A DNA stretch of 47,373 nt from a virus, in the IMG/VR virus record IMGVR_UViG_3300006922_000041, positions 1 to 47,373 of that record; one strand, written 5' to 3'. The notes under the pieces were generated by a model. It did not search any database, was not told where the DNA came from, and worked only from the letters and a program-made list of their open reading frames with translations. Position 1 is the stretch's first letter. Every line of letters starts with the position of its first letter. Positions 22,815 through 30,925 of this stretch are shown here, in pieces. Made by a program: the position numbers and the translations under genes.

Positions 22815-23600
22815 ATGAAGGGAGAAGTAAAAGAACTTTTGAGACTATTGCAGAACACACAAAGAATGGCCGTGATTAACGGGAAGCCGATGCCGCAGGT
22901 ACAGTCATGTATCATTTCATGTGGTCCTACCGAAGCAAGTACGGTGTCAATCGTGCGAGACGGTATCACATCGGTATCTGCTATGACTTGCGATGTCGAA
23001 GAAGGTGATGGTTCCCTCGTCGTTCCCGATATTGCTAAATTGATTTCAGCACTAAAGACTCATAGCGGCGTTGTGACATTCAATCAAAACAAGGACAGGC
23101 TCAAGATTCGCTCGACAGGCAAGCAGACTACGCTGGCCGCTAACAAAGAAGCACTTGCGTTCCCTCACACGACCCTCACAGTGAGTGAGTGGCGAGACAA
23201 GTCGCAAGATATGTTCGACAAGATTCAGTACGACGGCTACACGATGAAGGACGGTTCAATCCGTGAATACTTCTACGAAGTGACCGTTCCGGAAGCAATT
23301 CTCAAGGATGCGATTCAATCTGCTAATATCAACGGACAGAAGGTAGCGAGGTATGTGCTTACTATGTCTAACGGGAACCTCGGATTGACAGTCGGGAAGG
23401 ACTTGTATGGCGAGGTACACACTACGCTCGCTAAAGACCAAGAATGCGAATCATTCGATGTGATGTGCGAAGGAGGGTTCGAGAACCTAAACCTCGGTGC
23501 TACCCTTAGCCTCAAGTTCCTCGACTTCCGAGAGGAAGGAGCGGGAATACATCTCGTCATTGAAGGCCCATTCGGTTGCGTGTACCAACGGTGCGTGTGA
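22815..23600 (+). CDS. pcn: Sliding clamp (PCNA)
   Basis: 261 residues from ATG 22815 (AAGGTGG upstream). The length is near that of archaeal PCNA (about 245-250). It shows the two-domain repeated pattern of the clamp: SCIISCGPTEASTVSIVRDG, VVPDIAKLISALK, DRLKIRSTGKQTTLAA, then a second half with ILKDAIQSANI, VARYVLTMSNGNLGLTVGK, TLSLKFLDF and GAGIHLVIEGPFG. It would form a trimeric ring holding PolB and other enzymes to DNA. RFC-S and PolB nearby complete the set. Confidence 0.85.
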   Translation: MKGEVKELLRLLQNTQRMAVINGKPMPQVQSCIISCGPTEASTVSIVRDGITSVSAMTCDVEEGDGSLVVPDIAKLISALKTHSGVVTFNQNKDRLKIRSTGKQTTLAANKEALAFPHTTLTVSEWRDKSQDMFDKIQYDGYTMKDGSIREYFYEVTVPEAILKDAIQSANINGQKVARYVLTMSNGNLGLTVGKDLYGEVHTTLAKDQECESFDVMCEGGFENLNLGATLSLKFLDFREEGAGIHLVIEGPFGCVYQRCV

Positions 23601-23983
23601 ATGGGATGCCTACCGACCTCGCTGATTGGTCGTCTCGACAGACTGACCAAGTGATACAGAATATCGCATCGAGGGGCTTGCTCCTAAGCAGGGAGGAGAT
23701 ACGAAGTGTTCTTTCCAAGATGGGTGAGACGATGTCTATGCGTAAATTGCATCGCAAGATTGCTATTATGGCCTTCGTTTTAGAGTTGGATGAAGGAGAT
23801 ACTTGCACCACAGGTCAAATCGCATACGGAGCCATGAGGTTCTGTCGCCCCCAATCTTCAATAACAAAGGACATGGTGGGTGGTATTATGCGAATAATTG
23901 CTAAATGGGGCTATGTCAGTATTGTCGTCAGTAACTTAGAGCGTTGGCCTTCCAACATTTACAGGAGGACTGCACTTGAATAA
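23597..23983 (+). CDS. Helical protein, possible DNA-binding
   Basis: 128 residues from GTG 23597 (GTGA overlap with PCNA; ATG 23606 is an alternative). Helical with a possible winged-helix end (GDTCTTGQIAYGAM, MVGGIMRIIAKWGYVSIVV). Overlaps the next gene by 8 nt. Confidence 0.5.
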   Translation: MNGMPTDLADWSSRQTDQVIQNIASRGLLLSREEIRSVLSKMGETMSMRKLHRKIAIMAFVLELDEGDTCTTGQIAYGAMRFCRPQSSITKDMVGGIMRIIAKWGYVSIVVSNLERWPSNIYRRTALE

Positions 23984-24722
23984 AATCATTTGTGGGGATA
24001 TTCTCGCAGAAATGCGAAAAATGGATGATGGGTGCGTGGATTTAGTTGTCACAAGTCCACCCTACAATCTCAAGAACTCCACCGGCAACGGTATGAAGGA
24101 CGGGAGAGGGAGTAAATGGACTTCTGCCGACGATGGGTTGAGGAAGGGATATGATAAACACGAAGACAGTCTTAGCAGAGAGGAATATATTGAGTGGATG
24201 AAGGAGTGTGTGACTGAAATGTTTAGAGTCTTGAAACCAAGCGGTGCGATATTTTTCAATCATAAATTTAGGGTGCAGGGTGGATTGATGGAAGGACACC
24301 CGTTCTTAGAACCATTCAATGTCCGTCAAATGATTATTTGGTCAAGGGCAGGCGGTTTTAATTTTAACGACTCTTACTTTTTGCCGACATACGAAGTAGT
24401 GTATGTGATGCCGAAAACAGCGAAAGGTGAGGGTTCCTTCCGACTCAAAAAAGGTGGCAACAAGAAGGGTGATGTGTGGAGAATCAACCAAGAAAAGAAA
24501 AGTCTTCATCCCGCACCATTTCCTGTGGAATTGGTTGACAATATCTTGACCTCTTGCGAGGGCAAGGTGGTTCTTGACCCTTTCGGGGGTTCGGGAACTG
24601 TTGCCGTTTCTGCTATCAAAAACGGTTGGGACTACATTCTCATTGATAATTCGCACGAATACTGTCGAATGGCGGAAGACCGAATTAACAGTGTAGCGAG
24701 AGTTGAGGGGGATTGGCTATGA
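23976..24722 (+). CDS. DNA methyltransferase (beta class, SPPY) with C-terminal -DWL
   Basis: 248 residues from TTG 23976 (GGAGG upstream). Catalytic motif IV TSPPYNL (26-32); AdoMet motif I DPFGGSGTVAV near 200: motif order IV...I makes it beta class. SPPY suggests N4-cytosine, but N6-adenine is possible. No restriction enzyme is next to it, so it is probably an orphan that protects viral DNA or marks it. Ends ARVEGDWL. AT-richer codons than its neighbours, which could indicate a separate origin. Confidence 0.85.
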   Translation: MNKIICGDILAEMRKMDDGCVDLVVTSPPYNLKNSTGNGMKDGRGSKWTSADDGLRKGYDKHEDSLSREEYIEWMKECVTEMFRVLKPSGAIFFNHKFRVQGGLMEGHPFLEPFNVRQMIIWSRAGGFNFNDSYFLPTYEVVYVMPKTAKGEGSFRLKKGGNKKGDVWRINQEKKSLHPAPFPVELVDNILTSCEGKVVLDPFGGSGTVAVSAIKNGWDYILIDNSHEYCRMAEDRINSVARVEGDWL

Positions 24723-25513
24723 ATGAAATCATCGTAGGCGACATAATGGAAATTGACCTTCCTGCGAATAAGTTCCGTTGCTGTGTTACTTCCCCTCCGT
24801 ACTTCGGCTTGCGAAGTTATGGTGAGGATGGACGAGAGATAGGTAAGGACCAAGCCTTAGACGAATACATCGACGGACTCGTCGAAATGTTTAGCAAAGT
24901 GCGAGATTCACTAACCGAAGACGGTACTCTTTGGCTCAATATGGGTGACTGCTACAATGGCTCCGGTGGGGCAGGTAGTGATTACAAAGAAGGTGGTCGC
25001 AAGGAGACTCGCAACAAGTATGGTTCTCGCTCCGTAACAGGGATAGCACCCAAGAACTTACTCGGTGTTCCTTGGAGACTTGCTCTCGCATTACAAGAAG
25101 ATGGTTGGGTTTTGCGAAGCGAAATCATTTGGAACAAGAGCAAGGCTTACCCTCAACCGGAAGCATACATCAAGCGTCCTGTTCCTCGACATGAGACCAT
25201 CTTCATGCTCTCAAAGAATCCCGACTATCACTATGTACCCGACAACCTATTCAGCGTTTGGGACATGACTCCGGTTAGCAAATCCGGCCATGAAGCACCC
25301 TACCCTGTGGAACTACCCATGAAGTGCATTCTTGCGGCCACAGACGAAGGGGATTGGGTCTTAGACCCCTTCGCTGGTTCCGGCACTACTGCCGTCGCCG
25401 CACAACTCTCCGGACGCAACAGCGTCATGTGTGAACTGTACCCCGATGTAGCCGAGCGTATGGCTGAAAGGCTCGATACTCTACCCGATGCAGAAGGCAA
25501 GGATTGGCTCTAA
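24719..25513 (+). CDS. Second DNA methyltransferase (beta class, SPPY) with C-terminal -DWL
   Basis: 264 residues from ATG 24719 (ATGA overlap). Motif IV TSPPYFGLRSYG (24-35), then the family segments LWLNMGDCYNG, NLLGVPWRLALALQEDGWVLRSEIIW and motif I LDPFAGSGTTAVAA (about 215-228). Similar to Type II/III SPPY methyltransferases; a different target from its neighbour is likely because the central regions differ. Ends AEGKDWL. Confidence 0.88.
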   Translation: MNEIIVGDIMEIDLPANKFRCCVTSPPYFGLRSYGEDGREIGKDQALDEYIDGLVEMFSKVRDSLTEDGTLWLNMGDCYNGSGGAGSDYKEGGRKETRNKYGSRSVTGIAPKNLLGVPWRLALALQEDGWVLRSEIIWNKSKAYPQPEAYIKRPVPRHETIFMLSKNPDYHYVPDNLFSVWDMTPVSKSGHEAPYPVELPMKCILAATDEGDWVLDPFAGSGTTAVAAQLSGRNSVMCELYPDVAERMAERLDTLPDAEGKDWL

Positions 25514-25531
25514 GGGTTTATATGAACATGG
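25514..25531 (+). promoter_or_regulatory. Promoter GGGTTTATATGAACATGG
   Basis: Starts at the methyltransferase stop; GGG to ATG 25547 is 33 nt. Confidence 0.75.
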
Positions 25532-25546
25532 CCCATAGTACGGGAC

Positions 25547-26056
25547 ATGAAGAAGAAAGGAAAACACATAGTTGGAGACGCTCATTTTAACAGACACATA
25601 GTTGGACACGCTCATTTTAACAGGATTTACGGCCCCTATATGTCAGCGAGTGAGAAGGGCTACCCTGCGATTATGGATGAAGCAGTATATCATTTTTACA
25701 CGGCCAAACTTCCCCTTCAAACAGTGTGTGTTGGGTACACGACTTTCACTGAAGTCTCCGAAGGAGTATTCTTAGTCGGCAATACATGGGTGCATGAAGA
25801 TTGGAGAGGCGAAGGTCTACATGAAGACATACTCAAAAGTCGCAACGATTGGCTTCAACACGGACATATAGCAAGCGACATATACACACTACTTAACCCA
25901 CAGGACACCACTAAGATTCACCAACTACGCCATGTCGTTAGCAAATTGGATTACAAGCCTAAGCGACTGTGGTCTGCTAAAGGCATCCCTCTCAAGGTGC
26001 GATTCCAAATATGGCGCAGTGGACTTGAGTTGTGGGGGAAGAAATTTGATAGTTGA
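25547..26056 (+). CDS. GNAT-like acetyltransferase-fold protein
   Basis: 169 residues. The segment WVHEDWRGEGLHEDIL matches GNAT motif A (V..xxRGxGhxxxLL), where acetyl-CoA binds; the rest fits a short GNAT. Residues 7-26 are a 10-residue tandem duplication (HIVGDAHFNR, HIVGHAHFNR). Substrate unknown: could acetylate a host protein, a base or a nucleotide. Its 3' end overlaps the PolB start by 11 nt. Confidence 0.5.
   Translation: MKKKGKHIVGDAHFNRHIVGHAHFNRIYGPYMSASEKGYPAIMDEAVYHFYTAKLPLQTVCVGYTTFTEVSEGVFLVGNTWVHEDWRGEGLHEDILKSRNDWLQHGHIASDIYTLLNPQDTTKIHQLRHVVSKLDYKPKRLWSAKGIPLKVRFQIWRSGLELWGKKFDS
25566..25625 (+). repeat. 30-bp tandem direct repeat inside a gene
   Basis: Two in-frame copies of ACATAGTTGGA(G/C)ACGCTCAT followed by TTTAACAG, differing at very few bases. 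A recent duplication. Confidence 0.8.
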
Positions 26057-28274
26057 GCGTGGTCGTGGGAATAAGGTAGTCGTGCGATACCGTGACCAAG
26101 ACGGCAAAAGAGCCAAGAAAACCTACGAAGAAAGTCCGTATTGCTATGTCCATGAGAAGGACATACATGATTTGCAAGTACCCTGCAAAGTGGGGAGTGA
26201 AACGCACGAAGGACTGTATGGGGAACCTCTACGAAAGGTATCGTTTAGAGACACCGAGGATATGCGATTCCTTACGAGGAGTCAAATGCAGACATGGGAA
26301 GGAAACATCAATCATCCGAACCGAGTTCTCGCAAACAGTGGCGACGAGTTCCCCATGTATGAACACCGGATTTGGTACTTCGACATGGAATGGAAGATTG
26401 AGAATGGCGAAATAACCATCATCGTCGTACAAGATTCGCAAGAAGGCGAGTTCGTTATGTTCCACCACCGAGACTACGAAGAAGGCCACTACGACTCTAT
26501 CCCCGCCGAAAACCATCCCTACGGCAAGGACGCCTGCGAAACCGATGGACGGAAGTTCCGTTGCTTTGCTAATGAATCCGATATGTTGGAGGCTTTTGCT
26601 AAATTGCTAAAGAAGCACGACCCCGACATCGTTACTGGATGGAATGTAGTCAATGCAGACTGCCAACAACTGTTCAAGCGATTCAAAGTGAACGGCCTTG
26701 ATGTGCGAACACTATCTCCTATGCGCCGTGTGCGATTTGACTTCGGCGATTGGGCGCAACCTATTGTAGGTATCAATGTCATTGATTTGATGGTCGGATT
26801 CAAGAAAATGTGGACGCTAAAAAACGGACAACTGCCCGCTATGTCCCTCGATGCTGTCTCGGAGTTCTGTCTCGGAGACCGAAAAGTCCCGCTACAAGAT
26901 GGACACGATACCTACTACACCGACTTCGGGACATATCTCGACTATGCGAGGCAAGATGTAGACCTCCTGCCCCGCCTCAATTCCCTCGTCGACGCTCTCG
27001 GCTACTTCACTGCTATTCAGCATATCGCAAAGTGTGATATACGCTCGACTGCATTCGTTACACAGGTCTTCACTAATTTATGTCTGCTTGACGAAGACTT
27101 CAATTTGAGAATTCCGAGCAAGCCACAATTTAGCAAAGTGGACTACGAAGGAGCGGATATTATGAAGCCTACGCCCGGACTTTACCACAACATCGGCATC
27201 TTCGATGTGAGGGCTATGTATCACTCCAATGTCGACAAGTACGGCATTTGCTGGACTACACTCTCCGACGAAGGAGAGGATTGTGGGAACGGTATCAAAT
27301 TCAATCGTAGCAAGAAGGGTCTTCTGTGCCGACAGATGGACAAAATGACCGAGTTGCGAAACCATTACAAGAAGTTGAAGGCAGACGCTAAGACGGAGGG
27401 TGAGGCTCGCGCTTACGATGCTTTGCAATACGCAACTAAGTCTCTCGTCGCTTCGATGTACGGAGTGGCCGGAGATGCGAAATATGGGTTTTACCACCCC
27501 GACATTGCCGCCGCCATTACCTACACAAGTCGCAAAACACTTGGGGAGTTGCGAGACCATGCCGAAGACTTAGGCTTCAAAGTCCGATATGGACACACCG
27601 ATTCAATCATGTGCGAAGTCCCTACTCCCGAAGCCGGTATCGCCGCCTTAGAACACATCAACCGAGAGATGTACCCCATCATCACTGAATTCGAGAAGTG
27701 GTCGGAGTCCTTCTTCATCCTCGTAAAGAATCGGTACTGCGGTCTCGTTTCTTGGACTGACGGAGAGTACCACGAAGCCGAGAGGTATGTGAAGGGCATC
27801 GAGTTGAAGCAGTCGAGGCTACCGCAAGCCATGAAGAATGCTATGGGCTTAGTGATTGACGGCATCCTCTCCGGCGAATCGCAAGAAACCATCACTAATA
27901 CTTTGAAGAGAAGTATTAGTGATGTAGTCAAGAAGAATGTGCCAATCGCAGATTTGACCATCAAAGCGAAGTTGAAAGACAATTTGTCCAAATACTCCGT
28001 CCTTTCGGAAGCGAGAGCCGGTGCTAAGTGGGCTAACGACTTCTTAGGAAAGGGCTACAAGAAAGACGATTACTTCCTTTGTGCCATCAACGAGGAAGGG
28101 AAATACATAGCGTTCGACGAACCTTCCGACATCGAAGGTATCACGGAGATAGGCTACGAGTATATGGCTCGCAAGTTCATTTACGACAAAGTCCTACCGT
28201 ACTACGAAGTCATGGGTTGGGACTATATCCCGCTTGAGAATGCGCTTAGGGGTATTGAGGCCGATTGGCTTTGA
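26046..28274 (+). CDS. polB: Family B DNA polymerase with proofreading and C-terminal -DWL
   Basis: 742 residues if translation begins at TTG 26046 (GGGGG 7 nt upstream, overlaps the previous gene). Exonuclease motifs are intact: FDMEW (D113, E115), NVVNAD (D205), YARQD (Y300, D304). Polymerase motifs: A FDVRAMYHS (D387), B KSLVASMYG (K465), C YGHTDS (H517, D519). Compared with the usual DFxSLYPS, KxxxNSxYG and YGDTDS, motif A has His for Pro, motif B Ala for Asn and motif C His for the first Asp; both main catalytic Asp (387, 519) remain. Ends GIEADWL, a likely clamp-docking tail by analogy with T4-type polymerases. Viral replicative polymerase. Confidence 0.92.
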   Translation: MIVERGRGNKVVVRYRDQDGKRAKKTYEESPYCYVHEKDIHDLQVPCKVGSETHEGLYGEPLRKVSFRDTEDMRFLTRSQMQTWEGNINHPNRVLANSGDEFPMYEHRIWYFDMEWKIENGEITIIVVQDSQEGEFVMFHHRDYEEGHYDSIPAENHPYGKDACETDGRKFRCFANESDMLEAFAKLLKKHDPDIVTGWNVVNADCQQLFKRFKVNGLDVRTLSPMRRVRFDFGDWAQPIVGINVIDLMVGFKKMWTLKNGQLPAMSLDAVSEFCLGDRKVPLQDGHDTYYTDFGTYLDYARQDVDLLPRLNSLVDALGYFTAIQHIAKCDIRSTAFVTQVFTNLCLLDEDFNLRIPSKPQFSKVDYEGADIMKPTPGLYHNIGIFDVRAMYHSNVDKYGICWTTLSDEGEDCGNGIKFNRSKKGLLCRQMDKMTELRNHYKKLKADAKTEGEARAYDALQYATKSLVASMYGVAGDAKYGFYHPDIAAAITYTSRKTLGELRDHAEDLGFKVRYGHTDSIMCEVPTPEAGIAALEHINREMYPIITEFEKWSESFFILVKNRYCGLVSWTDGEYHEAERYVKGIELKQSRLPQAMKNAMGLVIDGILSGESQETITNTLKRSISDVVKKNVPIADLTIKAKLKDNLSKYSVLSEARAGAKWANDFLGKGYKKDDYFLCAINEEGKYIAFDEPSDIEGITEIGYEYMARKFIYDKVLPYYEVMGWDYIPLENALRGIEADWL

Positions 28275-28283
28275 TTCTCCGTT

Positions 28284-28301
28284 GGGTTTATATGGAAATG
28301 G
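28284..28301 (+). promoter_or_regulatory. Promoter GGGTTTATATGGAAATGG
   Basis: 10 nt after the PolB stop; GGG to ATG 28317 is 33 nt. Confidence 0.75.
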
Positions 28302-28316
28302 AAAGGTGGGAAGGAT

Positions 28317-28628
28317 ATGAGCAGAAAGCCCACAATCCGAGAATTAGACGAAAAAATCAACCAAACACAAGAAAACATGGGTATCATGGCTGGTCGTATC
28401 GACCAATTCCTAAATATGTTCGTGCAAGAATTGGAAAAGCACAACACGCTGATTTCAAAGATGCTTGAGCAACAAGGACTCATGGAAGAATCGGTATGTG
28501 CCGAGTGTGCTGGTACTATCCGCATCCCTATGCTCGATGGCTTGGAACCTCTCGAAGAATGCCCGTACTGCAACGCCTCTCTCAATCCCGATACTACACA
28601 GACGACCCTGCCACTTGAAGAGGAGTGA
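28317..28628 (+). CDS. Coiled-coil plus zinc-ribbon protein
   Basis: 103 residues. Residues about 8-58 form a likely coiled coil (ELDEKINQTQENM ... ELEKHNTLISKMLEQQ); then CAEC and CPYC form a zinc ribbon; acidic end. Probably oligomeric. The gene has its own promoter, so it may be needed in quantity. Confidence 0.6.
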   Translation: MSRKPTIRELDEKINQTQENMGIMAGRIDQFLNMFVQELEKHNTLISKMLEQQGLMEESVCAECAGTIRIPMLDGLEPLEECPYCNASLNPDTTQTTLPLEEE

Positions 28629-28633
28629 GTGGC

Positions 28634-29575
28634 TTGAATCCGGAGGAAATGACGGCGGAAGAACTGTCGTCAAAGGAGAATAGTAGTTATGACCCGAACG
28701 AAGAGGGTAAGTTGCTAAAGGTATCGAAGTCTTCATTCATCGGGTATGATTCATGCCCTCGCAAGTATTGGTGGGAGAAGATTCAACTAAAGGACATGAG
28801 GCTCCCTGCCAACGAATACATGATTCACGGTAGCGAGGTACACACGAACCTCGAAACCATTTACGACAATTGGGACGGACAAAGTACGCTCGGCCCACTT
28901 ATCCCCGAATCGCAATACAACAAGAGCAACGACAGCCTCGTTTTCCTTGAGCAGTGTCGACTTGAGAAGTGGGGTGTGAAGAACTTCATGCCCGATGAAT
29001 ACGAAGAGTATCGTGCAGTATGGGATGCAGAGAACGAATGCGTTCTTGTTGGTCTCATTGACGGCATTCTCGTTCATCCCGATGGAGGTCTTTGCATTTA
29101 CGAATTGAAGACCGGAGGTTGGTCTTCCACCAAGATGAGTAAGACTCGCAAGGAACTTTGCTATTACACTCGGATGTTGCAATTGATGGGTGAGACGAGA
29201 CCGATTACGCACTTCGCTTATATCGCACCCGACGCCACCAACGACAAGTTGATTGCGGAGATGTGCGGGGGTGCTAAGAAGGGTTGGGATGCTGACCGTG
29301 TCGCTATTTCAAAAGCAGGTTGGCTTGACTCGCAAAGCAAGCGGGATGTCGCTATCGGTAAGGACGGAGTTGGAATACTCATCGTTGAAAAAATCAACAC
29401 TCGAAGTGTCACTGCCTTCCAAAAGTCATTGAAGCAGGCAGTCGCAGGAATCAAAGCGCACGATTGGCCTATGAAGTGGAATGATTACTTCTGTCCCGCT
29501 TGGTGCGAATTCGCTATGTCTTGCGAAAGTGAGAAGAATGGGATAGAAAACCTATGGGAGGATGATTGGGAATGA
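28634..29575 (+). CDS. Cas4/RecB-like PD-(D/E)XK nuclease
   Basis: 313 residues from TTG 28634 (GTG 28625 possible). Motifs: SKSSFIGYDSCPRKYWW with first Cys, GSEVH (His), VGLIDGIL (Asp), IYELKTG (ExK), KELCYYTRML (QxxxY-like), and a C-terminal Cys group YFCPAWCEFAMSC; with the first Cys this could hold a 4Fe-4S cluster as in Cas4 and AddB. Likely a 5'-3' or end-processing exonuclease in viral recombination. Ends EDDWE, like the putative ssDNA-binding protein. Confidence 0.78.
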   Translation: MNPEEMTAEELSSKENSSYDPNEEGKLLKVSKSSFIGYDSCPRKYWWEKIQLKDMRLPANEYMIHGSEVHTNLETIYDNWDGQSTLGPLIPESQYNKSNDSLVFLEQCRLEKWGVKNFMPDEYEEYRAVWDAENECVLVGLIDGILVHPDGGLCIYELKTGGWSSTKMSKTRKELCYYTRMLQLMGETRPITHFAYIAPDATNDKLIAEMCGGAKKGWDADRVAISKAGWLDSQSKRDVAIGKDGVGILIVEKINTRSVTAFQKSLKQAVAGIKAHDWPMKWNDYFCPAWCEFAMSCESEKNGIENLWEDDWE

Positions 29576-29718
29576 TTGTTTGTGCAGAGTGTGATGGAGA
29601 AATGAAGGTCAGTAAGGCGGGTATGCCTATGATGCTGATAACGGGCGACATAGATACAGGCAACGAGAAGATTGCCAAATGCCTTGTCTGTGGTCATAAA
29701 GAGGTTCTTAAGGACTAA
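29572..29718 (+). CDS. Mini zinc-ribbon protein
   Basis: 48 residues with CAEC and CLVC; ATGA overlap with the nuclease. Its end overlaps a reversed copy of the recurrent CCCCCC element (29712-29730). Confidence 0.55.
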   Translation: MIVCAECDGEMKVSKAGMPMMLITGDIDTGNEKIAKCLVCGHKEVLKD

Positions 29719-29730
29719 GGGGGGTCGTCC
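29712..29730. repeat. Recurrent element in reverse orientation
   Basis: GGACTAAGGGGGGTCGTCC; its reverse complement contains CGACCCCCCTTA as at 8914-8925. Here it also supplies the G-rich ribosome site of the primase gene. Confidence 0.45.
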
Positions 29731-29734
29731 GTAC

Positions 29735-30712
29735 ATGATTATAGATTTCCCCCGACAGATTGGACTCAAGCGTACTCGTTGCTTCAACCAAGAAGACTTC
29801 AAGTCGTATATCGAGCGTTTCAACGGTAAGACTGACATTTATACCTCGCTGTATTCCTTTGACGACCCCTACGACTACGACTCTGTCGTAATTGACAGGG
29901 CTTGGTGGGACTTCGACATGAATGAAGAGTACGACATGGAGACTGTCAAAAGAGATGTCGCTTCTCTTATCGCAAGACTTGAAGGAGATGTGCGTCTCGT
30001 AGCCACAGGGCGTGGTTTCCATGTCCACCAAATCTTCAAGAGACCTGTTCGTGGTCGTGAGTGGGCGTTCCATCTCGACCGATATGAAAGGGAAATGGCA
30101 GACGGGCTTGCGTCTCTCGACGGAGTAGGTTATCCGGAGAAGTTGACACGCGTCTCTCTTACCTTCAATCGCAAGCGTGGTCGTTGGGCTGTCAACATGG
30201 ATGCCCGCATATTCAGTGTCAACCCGACCATGCAAGTACCCGTTGCACCGACACCTTCTATGTCGGCTATCGACCCCTTTATTGGGGTAGTCGATAGAGC
30301 GGAGTGCTTCGATTTGGTGATGTGGTCAGCCCACAATCCCCACCGAGAAGCAGAAAGCAGTTATGAGACCGTGATGGTCGGTGAGCATGAGGGTGAGGTG
30401 AACCTACCCACCTGCCTCAACCGAGCCATCCGTGTGAGTAACCCTCCTCATCATGTCCGAGTAGCACTTGTGCAAGAAATGGCTCGACAGTTGAGGTGGT
30501 ACGCTAACCCCGATGAATTGCCGCATGAGGAAAAGATGGGGATTGCTACTACTATTTCGCAGTATATTGCCGGTCTTCAGTGGTCCGATTATCACGAAGC
30601 CACTACTAACAAGTATGTTCGGGGAATGATGGATTACAAAAACGCACCTTCACCTGCATGGTATCGCAAGCATAACCTGTGTACGGGACAGGGGTGTTGG
30701 TACTGCGAATAG
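29735..30712 (+). CDS. AEP-type DNA primase with PriL-like C-terminal domain
   Basis: 325 residues from ATG 29735. The N-terminal half is an archaeo-eukaryotic primase core: metal motif WWDFDM (D59, D61), then TGRGFHVHQ (91-99, the sxH motif) and a third motif near NMDARI. The C-terminal half, with LPTCLNRAIRVSNPPHH and later LCTGQGCWYC, is spaced like the Fe-S domain of the primase large subunit (PriL), though one Cys position appears changed. A PriS-PriL fusion like that of plasmid pTN2 would make a self-contained primase. The core is well supported; the fusion is inference. Confidence 0.72.
   Translation: MIIDFPRQIGLKRTRCFNQEDFKSYIERFNGKTDIYTSLYSFDDPYDYDSVVIDRAWWDFDMNEEYDMETVKRDVASLIARLEGDVRLVATGRGFHVHQIFKRPVRGREWAFHLDRYEREMADGLASLDGVGYPEKLTRVSLTFNRKRGRWAVNMDARIFSVNPTMQVPVAPTPSMSAIDPFIGVVDRAECFDLVMWSAHNPHREAESSYETVMVGEHEGEVNLPTCLNRAIRVSNPPHHVRVALVQEMARQLRWYANPDELPHEEKMGIATTISQYIAGLQWSDYHEATTNKYVRGMMDYKNAPSPAWYRKHNLCTGQGCWYCE
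30267..30297. repeat. Hairpin inside the primase gene
   Basis: CTATCGAC (30267-30274) and GTCGATAG (30290-30297) with inner CCC/GGG pairing. May affect translation of the C-terminal half, or be incidental. Confidence 0.5.
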
Positions 30713-30900
30713 ATGAAGAGGTTACAGACATGGTCCGTAGGGCCGAGAGAGTCGGGCTTGCTTGGGAAAGAAGCCTCCGAGAGTGCGATAAAGGCGACAA
30801 AAAGCAAATAGCACTACATATTAGGAATATAAACGCCCTTCGTGGAGTAGTCAAAGGACTGCATTGGGTTTTAGGTAGTGAAGACAACCCTCTATCTTAA
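30697..30900 (+). CDS. Small helical hypothetical protein
   Basis: 67 residues from TTG 30697 (GTG 30694 possible), overlapping the primase end. Helical, charged. Unknown. Confidence 0.45.
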   Translation: MVLRIDEEVTDMVRRAERVGLAWERSLRECDKGDKKQIALHIRNINALRGVVKGLHWVLGSEDNPLS

Positions 30901-30925
30901 ATACATCTTGCGATATGGAAGCAAC

